Assembly (NCBI GenBank): GCA_947498505.1
Contig: CANMKG010000009.1
Coordinates: 45,564-109,563 of the forward strand
Direction: 5' to 3'
DNA length: 64,000 nt
Origin: an uncultured Maribacter sp.
GTDB lineage: Bacteria; Bacteroidota; Bacteroidia; Flavobacteriales; Flavobacteriaceae
Each line of letters begins with the position of its first letter. The stretch's first letter is position 1. The notes under the pieces are model-generated. The model had not been told where the DNA came from, ran no database searches, and saw nothing but the letters and a program-made list of their open reading frames with translations. Shown piece after piece: positions 46,345-54,259 of this stretch. A program made the position numbers and the translations under genes.

Positions 46345-47046
46345 TTAACTTTTTGATATTAAGTCAATTCCTAATCCCAAAATCACGGCTATGAAATAAA
46401 AAGTTAGCATACCTAACATGTATGCAAATAGTCCTTTCAGGTAATTGGACTTTTTATTTTTATCAAAAAACTGTCCAATTGACCAAGCCGTATAAATGAA
46501 ACCTAAAATAGCTCCTACTTGCAATATTTTGAAATTAGTAATGCTTTCCAATATTCCAAATATTGTATAAATCAACATTCCAATGCCCATTATAAAACAT
46601 AAAAGGATTATAATTTCATAGAAATTGAAATCATATTTTCTAAAGAAAAGTTTAATCCAACAAGCAACAAACGCTGCCATTAAGATATTTGCATACCCGT
46701 AGTTTTGTTGTATCCAGTCATAAATATTTGTTATCGCTGAGTCTCCAAAACCTCCAGCAGTAACATAGCTGTCTTCAAACTTCAGTAGCTGTTGGAATAA
46801 GGTGTAAATTAATGAGCAAATTATTAGGAATATCATAGGTTTTACAATCCTCTTTCTGTCATACAAAAGAAACTCCCGAACTGTGCTGCCCGGTTTAATA
46901 ACTAATTCCTTTATAGTGTAGAAAATTCCCTTATCAAAATTGATGACACTACGAATTTCATTCCAAACATACTTTCCATCAATTCTATCTAAAGTTTTCC
47001 GGTCTTTGTGTTTTTCAAATTCTTCGCCTTTAATGATTTTACTCAT
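46345..47046 (-). CDS. DUF3667-like membrane protein
   Basis: The 233-residue protein has a cytoplasmic N-terminus followed by about five hydrophobic helices. The segment TIKELVIKPGSTVREFLLYDRKRIVKP (shown here only as family landmark KPGSTVREFL...RKRIVKP) is the DUF3667 landmark; the usual N-terminal zinc ribbon is missing. Function unknown. Confidence 0.68.
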   Translation of the reverse strand: MSKIIKGEEFEKHKDRKTLDRIDGKYVWNEIRSVINFDKGIFYTIKELVIKPGSTVREFLLYDRKRIVKPMIFLIICSLIYTLFQQLLKFEDSYVTAGGFGDSAITNIYDWIQQNYGYANILMAAFVACWIKLFFRKYDFNFYEIIILLCFIMGIGMLIYTIFGILESITNFKILQVGAILGFIYTAWSIGQFFDKNKKSNYLKGLFAYMLGMLTFYFIAVILGLGIDLISKS

Positions 47047-47074
47047 ATTTGCAGGGTCTTTGTGGTCAATTGTA

Positions 47075-47218
47075 GCCTACGTGTTTGTTTACCTAGGTAC
47101 TAAGTTAACAAATAAATCATAGGTGTAACATCCGCAATTTCTTATTCTTCAGGCGGCTAAGCAGATGATTACTAGCAAATTAATTATATGCTTAGTTACT
47201 TACTTTTTCTATTCAAAT
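47075..47218 (-). repeat. Decayed attC-like region
   Basis: GCCTACGTGTTTGTTTACC resembles the start of the site at 57960 (GCCTAACGTGTTTGGTTATG) with a deletion. It is 29 bp upstream of the DUF3667-like ATG. The far end is not clear. Confidence 0.35.
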
Positions 47219-47590
47219 TCAATCTTGTTTTCTTCCCAAATGTTCAGTCAATAATTTCCATCTTGCATTTTCTTTTAGTAAAACAGATGTCCCAACTCCA
47301 CTTCCAGATCTAGGTTTTCCGTCTATAATTCCAGTCCAATTAAATTCGAATAAATAGACCGCATACTTTGTATCTTTTACTAGCCATTTAATATTTTCAA
47401 TAATATATTTTTCATTTTTAATTATAGAAAAATTTTTTTCAAATGCTTTTTGAACATTTTCTTTTCCAATGTGAATGATTCCATTAGAAAAGGTAACACT
47501 TGCATTTTCGGAAACTAAAGGCTCAACTGCATTCCAATCCTGAGTTCTTAAAGCGCTTTCATATGATTTAACAAATTCTTCGGGATTCAT
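47219..47590 (-). CDS. SnoaL/NTF2-like protein
   Basis: The 123-residue soluble protein has the NTF2 cone pattern: FVKSYESALRTQDWNAVEPL, NVQKAFEKNF and GSGVGTSVLLKENARWKLLTEHLG. It resembles DUF4440/SnoaL-like proteins; the ligand is unknown. It is a single gene between two site-like regions. Confidence 0.75.
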   Translation of the reverse strand: MNPEEFVKSYESALRTQDWNAVEPLVSENASVTFSNGIIHIGKENVQKAFEKNFSIIKNEKYIIENIKWLVKDTKYAVYLFEFNWTGIIDGKPRSGSGVGTSVLLKENARWKLLTEHLGRKQD

Positions 47591-47617
47591 TTTTTCTAAT
47601 AATATACAAAGGTCTGA

Positions 47618-47724
47618 ATCAGTAGCGGTTTTTTCACGGCTGCTTTTTACATTACAATGTACTTTAATAAAATAAAAAACGGTTCAAGTTTGTACTTAAA
47701 CCGCTATTTATTAAGGTGCATTAT
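47618..47724 (-). repeat. Repeat related to the site at 50336, with terminator hairpin
   Basis: About 65 nt (47644-47708) match 50391-50455 with about five differences, including the hairpin CGGTTCAAGT/ACTTAAACCG (47680-47703) with a six-T run on the minus strand. The left end CAAAGGTCTG... is degenerate. Confidence 0.55.
47680..47703 (-). terminator. Terminator hairpin
   Basis: A ten-bp stem with one wobble pair and a 4-nt loop is followed by TTTTTT on the minus strand, downstream of the gene at 47803. Confidence 0.75.
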
Positions 47725-47802
47725 AGACAAATGTTATTTCTTAATCAGGTTAGAAATTCATTTTTTAATCGTGTTTTCTAGTACTTTACATTTTCTCTAT
47801 TA

Positions 47803-48201
47803 TTAATTTCTACCTTCTAGTTTATTTTTTTGAAATAACATATAAATTGCGTGTGGTAACATTAAAAATGTCATTCCTGAAAAAGGTATCATAAAAACTC
47901 CGATTAATACTATAATCAAGTAAATTAAAACAAATCTTTTCGGTATTTGTCCGCTTATTTTTTCTATATAATTGACTAAAATTCCGAGGGGGATAAGCAA
48001 TAGACCATAATAAACAAACCAAAACGCCGAAAAATTTTCGAAGTTCATTTGTCCGTTCAGTAAGGGAAATTCAAAAAGTCCTTCACTAATTTTGAAAAAG
48101 AACTTGTCAGCAAAGCCTGCGAATTGTTTACCAAAGGCAAAAGGTGAAATTCCTAAAAGAGCATGGGCAATTCCAAAGGATATTAAAATCTTACCGTTCA
48201 T
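47803..48201 (-). CDS. Small multi-pass membrane protein
   Basis: The 132-residue protein has four hydrophobic segments (GKILISFGIAHALLGISPFA at the start, then around residues 55-75, 85-105, 108-122). It looks like small DoxX/DUF6463-type membrane proteins but the family is uncertain. It ends the five-gene module led by the Crp gene at 50293. Confidence 0.62.
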   Translation of the reverse strand: MNGKILISFGIAHALLGISPFAFGKQFAGFADKFFFKISEGLFEFPLLNGQMNFENFSAFWFVYYGLLLIPLGILVNYIEKISGQIPKRFVLIYLIIVLIGVFMIPFSGMTFLMLPHAIYMLFQKNKLEGRN

Positions 48202-48224
48202 TATTTTCTATCAGTGGTTTTACA

Positions 48225-48806
48225 TTACTTGCTAAGTTGACCTAGTTTTTCAACTTTTCTCAACCATTTTACTCTAAAGTTTTCTTTAGAATGTCTGATA
48301 GGACCAATGGTTGTAGATCTTACTTTTTTTACTCCAATGAAATTAAGGGTTAATTTTTTCATTGCCTTATGGCTAGGGCTTGAATAAAACCATTTATAGT
48401 ACCAACTAGGTTGGTCTAATGTACAAATTAATCTTGCCGATTTATCCGTGAAATGTTTATCCGACCATAAAGAGTCTTTCCTTTTACTAAAAGCAAACCC
48501 TGGAAGTAATACTCTATCTAAAAAGCCTTTCATAATTGCAGGTACTGAGCCCCACCAAACAGGATAAATCCAAACTAAATGGTTTGCCCATTTTAATATT
48601 TCTTGACTTTTTAATAAATCAGGTTCAAGGTCAGTCCTTTTTCTATAACCAAATTGCAGGTTTAGATTAAAATTTAAATCTTGAATAATGATTTCTCGAA
48701 TTTCACAACCTGATGATTCAGCGCCTTTTTTATAAGCTTTCGCTAAAGCGAAATTGTAACTTTTTTTATCTGGATGACCAATTATTAATGCTATTCGTTT
48801 ACTCAT
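48225..48806 (-). CDS. NAD(P)H-dependent FMN oxidoreductase, flavodoxin-like fold
   Basis: The 193-residue protein belongs to the Flavodoxin_2 (KefF/MdaB/NQO1-like) family: ALIIGHPDKKSYNFALAKAY, NHLVWIYPVWWGSVPAIMKG and RVLLPGFAFS. It should reduce quinones or electrophiles with FMN. It is in the Crp module 47803-50293. Confidence 0.87.
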   Translation of the reverse strand: MSKRIALIIGHPDKKSYNFALAKAYKKGAESSGCEIREIIIQDLNFNLNLQFGYRKRTDLEPDLLKSQEILKWANHLVWIYPVWWGSVPAIMKGFLDRVLLPGFAFSKRKDSLWSDKHFTDKSARLICTLDQPSWYYKWFYSSPSHKAMKKLTLNFIGVKKVRSTTIGPIRHSKENFRVKWLRKVEKLGQLSK

Positions 48807-48813
48807 TTGTGTA

Positions 48814-49212
48814 TTATTTTAAGGTTTCTAATAGAGTTAAAATTCCAACTATTAATAAAATTGTCCATCCAAGATGTTTTCCTTTTGTTGCAATAAAAAC
48901 TAGAAGAGAAGAGCGGAACATTGTTATTGTTATAGATGTTAATATGAATTGAAATAACTCATTGGTTTGTATGTTATATTTAGTTGCCATCTTAAGAAGT
49001 ATAGCACCTATACACCATCCAAATAATGATGTTAAGTGCCAAGTAGCCCAAATAATTCTAAAATGTCTTTCCTTTAGTTTAGACGTTGTAATTGTGGGAA
49101 TTATTTTATTTGACTTACTTAACTTCCTAAAAATTAAAACTTCGCCAAGTATCGAGTGTACTGATCCTAATATAAAACATAAAAGACCTGCAACGTATAT
49201 GTAGTGGTCCAT
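48814..49212 (-). CDS. Small membrane protein of unknown function
   Basis: The 132-residue protein has four hydrophobic helices with RIIWATWHLTSLFGWCIGAIL and His/Trp residues in the second helix. Family not recognised with confidence. It is 8 bp upstream of the flavodoxin-fold gene. Confidence 0.62.
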   Translation of the reverse strand: MDHYIYVAGLLCFILGSVHSILGEVLIFRKLSKSNKIIPTITTSKLKERHFRIIWATWHLTSLFGWCIGAILLKMATKYNIQTNELFQFILTSITITMFRSSLLVFIATKGKHLGWTILLIVGILTLLETLK

Positions 49213-49331
49213 AAAAAAATAAAAATTTAGTTTTTTAATAGATGATTTTTGTAAACCTATTAAGAGTAGAAAACCAGATTTATTATACCTGCAATTTTTA
49301 TGTGTATTTTCTTCATTTTTAAAATTTTGAA

Positions 49332-49655
49332 TTAGAAATATTTCTTGATTTTATGTAAAAATGGGTTTGTAAGTTTATCTTCTTTAAAAAACTTAAAAAG
49401 GATAATACAGGTCGGAATAGTTAAATAGAATGTGCAAATTAAGAATGTTATTATTCCACAACTAATTGCCAAAATTTGAGCAAAAAGTTCTCCAATACTT
49501 TCTTGCTGTTCTATAAAATAGTTGTTTACACCTAACGAATATTCATAGAAACGAATTGAGGTTTCGTAAATTAACCAAGCTGGATAAAACCATTTTCTAA
49601 TAGGTTCCCACCATTTACCCCAAATTGATTTTAGTTGATTGTTGTTTTCTTCCAT
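49332..49655 (-). CDS. Small membrane protein of unknown function
   Basis: The 107-residue protein has a cytoplasmic start and two hydrophobic helices (around residues 20-35 and 60-90). It is the first gene after the Crp gene, with an Fnr-type palindrome overlapping the Crp stop and a -7-like box GACTTTTG (49679-49672). Confidence 0.6.
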   Translation of the reverse strand: MEENNNQLKSIWGKWWEPIRKWFYPAWLIYETSIRFYEYSLGVNNYFIEQQESIGELFAQILAISCGIITFLICTFYLTIPTCIILFKFFKEDKLTNPFLHKIKKYF

Positions 49656-49701
49656 TTTTTAATCTTTTTTACAAAAGTCATTTTAATGGAAGACTTATCA
49701 T

Positions 49702-49715
49702 TTGATATAAATCAA
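49702..49715. promoter_or_regulatory. Perfect Fnr-box palindrome overlapping the Crp gene stop
   Basis: TTGATATAAATCAA is an exact TTGAT-N4-ATCAA Fnr consensus. It includes the Crp stop codon (49712-49714) and ends 22 nt before GACTTTTG, a 7/8 match to TAnnTTTG. Confidence 0.72.
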
Positions 49716-50293
49716 ATTCGGATTTTAGGGTTGCGGATTCGACTTAATGTCTCAAGCGTAATTCCTAAATATGATGCAATGTGTGTAAGGGGGATTCTTT
49801 GGGTAATATCAGGATAAATACCAATTAAATCTTTATACCTTTCATCTGCTTTGGAAAATTGAATGGTGTGTAACCTTTCGCAAAGTCCTAACATAGTTTC
49901 TGTAACCACTAGACTAATAAATCGTTCAAAATCGTGGAATTTGTTTGAAAGTATGTCTACTGTTTCTTTTGAAAACTCAATAACAGTTGATTCTTCTACA
50001 AATTCTACATAATGAGGACTGGGTTGGTTGCTAAAAAAACTGGCAATGGAAGCCATAAACTGATTTTCAAAGGTAAACCAGTCTGAAATGTCTTTTCCGT
50101 CTTTTAAATAATAAGCTCTAGCGCAACCTTGTACAATTAAATAAGCTTTTTTAGAGTATTGCCCTTCTTTGACTACAGTGTCACCTTTTCTATAGGTACT
50201 GAGTTTTGATTTGACAATGAATTCCTGCCGACAATCAATAGATAATGGTGAATAAATTTCTCCAATTTTATTTAATATTTTTTCAGTATTCAT
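49712..50293 (-). CDS. Crp/Fnr family transcriptional regulator
   Basis: The 193-residue wing-less Crp protein has the sensor barrel STYRKGDTVVKEGQYSKKAY and HTH THIASYLGITLETLSRIRN. It leads a five-gene leftward module (two small membrane genes, flavodoxin-fold oxidoreductase, another membrane gene). It lacks the N-terminal Cys cluster of Fnr, so Fe-S oxygen sensing is not expected. Confidence 0.88.
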   Translation of the reverse strand: MNTEKILNKIGEIYSPLSIDCRQEFIVKSKLSTYRKGDTVVKEGQYSKKAYLIVQGCARAYYLKDGKDISDWFTFENQFMASIASFFSNQPSPHYVEFVEESTVIEFSKETVDILSNKFHDFERFISLVVTETMLGLCERLHTIQFSKADERYKDLIGIYPDITQRIPLTHIASYLGITLETLSRIRNPKIRI

Positions 50294-50335
50294 TTTTTAT
50301 TGACTGCAGTTTTTCAGTTTAGAAGAGAGGTTCAT

Positions 50336-50475
50336 CATAACGTTTGTCAACGTATTTGTTTATGGTTAGTAGCGGTTTTTTTTCGACTACTTTTCATATT
50401 ACAATATACTTTAATAAAATAAAAAACGGTTCAAGTTTGCACTTAAACCGCTATTGTTTATAAACATTGTTATGT
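50336..50475 (-). repeat. attC-like site with internal terminator
   Basis: The plus strand begins CATAACGTTTGTCAACG... and ends ...ATTGTTATGT, 140 nt. It separates the Crp gene start (42 bp away) from the VOC gene stop (11 bp away). It contains a terminator hairpin at 50427-50450 (CGGTTCAAGT/ACTTAAACCG). The core is shared with 47618-47724. Confidence 0.65.
50427..50450 (-). terminator. Terminator hairpin inside an attC-like site
   Basis: The same 10-bp stem as at 47680, followed by TTTTTT on the minus strand, lies downstream of the VOC gene. Confidence 0.75.
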
Positions 50476-50486
50476 ATTTGCTCTTT

Positions 50487-50981
50487 TTAATTTGGTGAAT
50501 GAAGTCCAATTTTATTTCCTTCTGAGTCGTGGAAAATAGCAAAATATCCACTCTCGTCAGCGTGAGGTGTTTTATGAATAATTATTCTTCCACCATTTAC
50601 TTCTACTTTATCAAGAATAGTTTGCAGATTATCGCCACCATTTAGGTAAATAGTAACTCCACTGGCAGAAGGTTCGTATCCTTCTCCTTTCATAATAACT
50701 CCTGTAACTACTTGGTCTTGGTACGGAAATAAGCCCATTTCCATTTCTGGAAAATCAAATCTTTCAATTTCTACTCCTAAAATTTCTTTATAAAAGTTAA
50801 CAGCTCGCGAAATGTCGGTTGCAGGAATCTCAAATATTGATACAAAACTATTCATATTCTTATCGTTTTTAATTGTTGTTTCTTTAGCAGGATTTGATTC
50901 GGGAGCAGAAGCTCCTTTATTTTTAAAGGATACAATGCCAAGGGTTAAGACAATAATTGAAATAAGTATAGTGTTTTTCAT
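50487..50981 (-). CDS. VOC family protein with N-terminal signal-like segment
   Basis: The 164-residue protein has an N-terminal hydrophobic segment (residues 3-19) and linker before a standard VOC domain that begins at a second Met (MNSFVSIFEIPATDISRAV). The domain has FYKEILGVEIERFDFPEMEM and AIFHDSEGNKIGLHS. Most relatives lack the export segment, so either this one is periplasmic or the second Met (~50855) is the true start. It is 75 bp downstream of an AraC gene. Confidence 0.8.
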   Translation of the reverse strand: MKNTILISIIVLTLGIVSFKNKGASAPESNPAKETTIKNDKNMNSFVSIFEIPATDISRAVNFYKEILGVEIERFDFPEMEMGLFPYQDQVVTGVIMKGEGYEPSASGVTIYLNGGDNLQTILDKVEVNGGRIIIHKTPHADESGYFAIFHDSEGNKIGLHSPN

Positions 50982-51056
50982 TTTCCGTTTATGGTTTACG
51001 GAACGAAATTAGTTGTAGAAAATCGCTTTAAATTGTAAAAATGCGACACCCTTAAA

Positions 51057-51872
51057 CTACTTGTAAAAAAGGGCAGAAAGCGCTAAGTTTTCGTTATCGA
51101 TAAACTCTTTAGGGTTTATTCCTGTAAATTCTCTAAAGTCTTTTATGAAGTGTGCTTGATCAAAGTATTCACTTTTATAGGCAATATCTGTTAGGTTTTC
51201 TGATTTTGGGTTAAGCAACATTTTTAATGCGGTTTGTAATCGAATTACTTTTCCTAATTGTTTTGGGCTTACTCCAATTTGCTTTTTAAAGTTTCTTTCG
51301 AGTTGTCTTCGTTTCGACAAGTCATCTTTAAGTATTGATTTTATTGAGATACCTCCGTTTGTGGATAGAAGAGAATCAACGGTGTTTTTTACAATCCTAT
51401 TAATGGTCTTTTTATCATTAAGTCTTTCTAAAAGAAATTTTTCGATAATGCTTATCCGTTGTTCCGTATTTTCGGATTTGATGATTTTTTCTTCCAAATC
51501 ATCCGTGTTTTTCGCTCCAAAAAGCTGGTCTATGGGTGTTTCTTTATTTACCAAATTATTGATTGGTTCGGTAACAAAGTTTGCAAATCCATACGGATAA
51601 AATCGGATAGCAAATGTTTTAACAAACCCTGTTGGTTCAATGTAAAAAGGCTCAATTGTTTGTCCTAACACCATTGCACGAGGTTGAAGTAGAAACTCAT
51701 TCTCAGACGTATATCGTTTTATGTCATCTCCAAGAATAAACGCCATTTCGATACAGCCATCAGGTACTATTCGTTGTTTTTGCGGTTCAGACTGTTTAGG
51801 TACTTCCAAGGTCCAATAACAACTAACAAGTGATTTTAAGTCAATATGTGGTTCGTATGTTTGATAGTCCAT
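51057..51872 (-). CDS. AraC family transcriptional regulator, DUF6597-type
   Basis: An open frame begins at 51941, but its first 23 residues are translated from the attC-like site; the ATG at 51872 (MDYQTYEPHIDLKSLVSCYW) starts the conserved DUF6597 domain and is chosen, giving 271 residues. The C-terminal AraC HTH includes KSEYFDQAHFIKDFREFTG. The DUF6597-AraC family often regulates stress or detox genes; here the VOC gene is directly downstream. Confidence 0.87.
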   Translation of the reverse strand: MDYQTYEPHIDLKSLVSCYWTLEVPKQSEPQKQRIVPDGCIEMAFILGDDIKRYTSENEFLLQPRAMVLGQTIEPFYIEPTGFVKTFAIRFYPYGFANFVTEPINNLVNKETPIDQLFGAKNTDDLEEKIIKSENTEQRISIIEKFLLERLNDKKTINRIVKNTVDSLLSTNGGISIKSILKDDLSKRRQLERNFKKQIGVSPKQLGKVIRLQTALKMLLNPKSENLTDIAYKSEYFDQAHFIKDFREFTGINPKEFIDNENLALSALFYK

Positions 51873-51900
51873 TATATTTTTGGGTTGTTTTCGAATGACG

Positions 51901-52094
51901 CACAACGTCTTGTGTACGAAAAGTACGGGGTTAAGATGCACTTACTTTTCGATTTAGCATTTAGCTAAATTTACAATTTTAGTTTTAACTGATTTTCTTT
52001 AAATCTTCAAATTGTAAATTTGATAAAATTTATTAAAAAGCACTATGTTTTTATTTAACACTTAACCCCTTACTATTTTTATACGTTGTTGTAC
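51901..52094 (-). repeat. attC-like site with long internal stem
   Basis: The plus strand starts CACAACGTCTTGTGTACG and ends ATACGTTGTTGTAC (194 nt). AGTACGGGGTTAAG (51922-51935) pairs with CTTAACCCCTTACT (52061-52074) at 13 of 14 positions, and the outer ACAACG/CGTTGT ends also pair. It starts 28 bp before the AraC ATG and ends 10 bp from the aldo/keto reductase stop. Confidence 0.72.
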
Positions 52095-52104
52095 ATAGCT
52101 TTTT

Positions 52105-53103
52105 TTATCTTTCTCCAACCCAATGAGGATAAATAGGAGTTTGTTTTGAAGCTGTATTTAAATCATTCATTTGTTGTGCAGATAATTTCCATTCAACCGA
52201 ATTTAAATTATCTATAAGTTGTTTTTCGTTTCTAGCTCCAATTACAATATTTGAAACTGTTTTGTTTTGAGCTAACCAATTGATAGCAATTTGTGGAATA
52301 CTTTTTCCTGTTTTATTCGAAATGCTATCTAACACATCTACTACACTATATAAAAATTCATTTTGAACAGGAGGTGAGCCAATATCCCCTCCAGATTTTA
52401 TTCTTCCTTCTGAAATGGGTTGATTTCTTCTAATTTTACCAGTCAACCTTCCCCAACCTAAAGGACTCCAAACCATTAATCCCATTTCTTGGTCTTTTAT
52501 AAGGGGCATTAATTCTTGTTCATAATCACGACCAATAAGTGAATAATAACCTTGATAAATAACGTATTTTTCTAAGTTATGTCTTTCTGAAATGGATAAC
52601 GATTTCATTAACTGCCAAGAAGCAAAATTTGAACACCCAATATATCTTACTTTTCCACTTGAAACTAAAGCGTTTAATGTTCTTAGTGTTTCTTCTATAG
52701 GAGTGTTTACATCAAAACCATGTATAAAGTAAATATCTACATATTCTGTATTTAAACGTTTTAAACTGTCTTCACAAGCTTGAATTATGTGGGAACGAGA
52801 AGAACCTTTGTCGTTTATTCCATTTCCCATTTCAAAAGAGCCTTTGGTTGAAATAATTGTTTTTTCTCTTTTTCCTTTAATAGCTTTACCTAAGATTTCT
52901 TCGGATGCTCCTTGAGAATAAACATTAGCTGTATCAAAAAAATTGACTCCTCTCTCTATACATATATCTATTAACCTTGATGCTTCTTTTACATCTGTCT
53001 GACCCCAGCGTTGAAAGAATTCGTTTGTACCTCCAAACGTTCCTGTACCTAAGCTTAATAATGGTACTTTTAATCCTGATTTTCCTAAATTGCGATATTC
53101 CAT
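52105..53103 (-). CDS. Aldo/keto reductase
   Basis: The 332-residue (beta/alpha)8 enzyme has the catalytic tetrad: Asp and Tyr in NFFDTANVYSQG, Lys in IISTKGSFEM and His in YFIHGFD. The NADPH-binding VIGARNEKQLIDNL closes the barrel. It resembles YhdN/Tas-type AKRs that reduce aldehydes. It is downstream of a Crp gene and a perfect CRP-type palindrome and is likely its target. Confidence 0.9.
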   Translation of the reverse strand: MEYRNLGKSGLKVPLLSLGTGTFGGTNEFFQRWGQTDVKEASRLIDICIERGVNFFDTANVYSQGASEEILGKAIKGKREKTIISTKGSFEMGNGINDKGSSRSHIIQACEDSLKRLNTEYVDIYFIHGFDVNTPIEETLRTLNALVSSGKVRYIGCSNFASWQLMKSLSISERHNLEKYVIYQGYYSLIGRDYEQELMPLIKDQEMGLMVWSPLGWGRLTGKIRRNQPISEGRIKSGGDIGSPPVQNEFLYSVVDVLDSISNKTGKSIPQIAINWLAQNKTVSNIVIGARNEKQLIDNLNSVEWKLSAQQMNDLNTASKQTPIYPHWVGER

Positions 53104-53124
53104 TTGTTATAGTATTTAATATAA

Positions 53125-53132
53125 CAAATTTG
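53125..53132 (-). promoter_or_regulatory. -7-like box of the aldo/keto reductase gene
   Basis: On the minus strand it reads CAAATTTG, a 7/8 match to TAnnTTTG, 21 bp before the ATG. It is 45 nt from the CRP-type palindrome, two helical turns farther than in the other Crp modules. Confidence 0.45.
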
Positions 53133-53176
53133 GAAGAAAAAAAGGAAGCGTTAAAAGATAAACCTCACAGATAAAT

Positions 53177-53192
53177 TGTGATAAAAGTCACA
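53177..53192. promoter_or_regulatory. Perfect E. coli-type CRP palindrome next to a Crp gene
   Basis: TGTGATAAAAGTCACA is an exact TGTGA-N6-TCACA. It begins right after the stop of the Crp gene (53193) and lies 74 bp before the aldo/keto reductase ATG. Confidence 0.72.
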
Positions 53193-53759
53193 CTAATTAG
53201 TGATTAGCCTACTTAAGGTTTCTCTTGAAACTCCAAGATATGAAGCAATCATTGTCTTTGGGATTCGTTGAATTAGAGAAGGGTATTGTTTGAGTAAATC
53301 TTCGTAACGGTCTTTAGCATTATTACTTATTAAGCATAAAACTCTTCTTTGTAATAGGATGTGTTCTTTTGTTGTTTTTTTTCTAAAGAAGGATTCCATT
53401 TTATGCAAACTACTACACAATTTTTCTTTGTTCTCAAGTGTAATAAATAAGCTATTTCCGTCCTCAAGACATTGAATGTTTAATGTCGCTATTGTTTGAT
53501 TGTTATATGCTTGAGGGTCAGTTATCCATGAGTTTTCTGTTGCGAATTGTAAAATATGTTCTTTGTTTTCTTCATTTCTATGTGAAGCTTTTAAAAGTCC
53601 ATTTAGTATAAAAAAATCATTATTTACAAAATCTCCTTCTTGTATAAGGAATTGGTGTTTCAAAAATCTTTTCAGACTAAAATGAGATAGAACAAACTCA
53701 AACTCTTCATCTGTTAATGAGGTAATTTTCTCTATATGTTCTCTAAGTATTTTACTCAT
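53193..53759 (-). CDS. Crp/Fnr family transcriptional regulator
   Basis: The 188-residue wing-less Crp protein has the sensor part LKHQFLIQEGDFVNNDFFIL and the terminal HTH MIASYLGVSRETLSRLITN. Its cassette appears to carry Crp and aldo/keto reductase together between the sites at 51901 and 53788. Confidence 0.88.
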   Translation of the reverse strand: MSKILREHIEKITSLTDEEFEFVLSHFSLKRFLKHQFLIQEGDFVNNDFFILNGLLKASHRNEENKEHILQFATENSWITDPQAYNNQTIATLNIQCLEDGNSLFITLENKEKLCSSLHKMESFFRKKTTKEHILLQRRVLCLISNNAKDRYEDLLKQYPSLIQRIPKTMIASYLGVSRETLSRLITN

Positions 53760-53787
53760 TATATGGTTAGGTGATTTTTCAAGTTAC

Positions 53788-53839
53788 ACACAACGATTTG
53801 GCTAAACTGCTTTTCAATGCAGTTTAGGTATTGTTGGCA
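53788..53839 (-). repeat. Short attC-like site
   Basis: The 52-nt site reads ACACAACG...GTTGGCA. A perfect 9-bp stem pairs CTAAACTGC (53802-53810) with GCAGTTTAG (53819-53827). It closely resembles the short site at 61377. Confidence 0.72.
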
Positions 53840-53857
53840 ATAGTTTATTCTATTTTT

Positions 53858-54235
53858 TCAATACATGGTATTTGGGTTCGCTGATTTTTCAGGAATTTGT
53901 TGAATCGAATCCCAATGTTCGCAGATTTTGCCATTCTGGTCAAAACGGAAAAAGTCCATTGTAACATATTGGTCGTTTCCTGGCCAAATTTGGTGTGTAT
54001 GCAATGCAACTAAATTTCCTTCAGCTATACATCTTACAAACTCAATGGACTTTTCTGGATACTCATCTTGCATTCTTTCAAAATACTTGATAAAACCTGA
54101 AAGTCCATCTGCTACGTCTGGATTATGTTGAATGTACTGGTCACCCACGTAAAACTCAACAGCTTTCTTCGGATTTCCTTCATAAGCCGTTTTGTAAAAT
54201 GCTATGGCATTCTTTTTATTATTCTCCAAGTTCAT
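53858..54235 (-). CDS. SnoaL-like (ester cyclase family) protein
   Basis: The 125-residue NTF2-fold protein has IAFYKTAYEGNPKKAVEFYV, QYIQHNPDVADG and WDSIQQIPEKSANPNTMY, typical of SnoaL_2/ester cyclase-like proteins in flavobacteria. Cassette ends GTTGGC (53833) and GCCAAC (54261) flank it, consistent with a single-gene cassette. Confidence 0.82.
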   Translation of the reverse strand: MNLENNKKNAIAFYKTAYEGNPKKAVEFYVGDQYIQHNPDVADGLSGFIKYFERMQDEYPEKSIEFVRCIAEGNLVALHTHQIWPGNDQYVTMDFFRFDQNGKICEHWDSIQQIPEKSANPNTMY

Positions 54236-54259
54236 GGTTGTTTAGTTTTATCCAATTAT

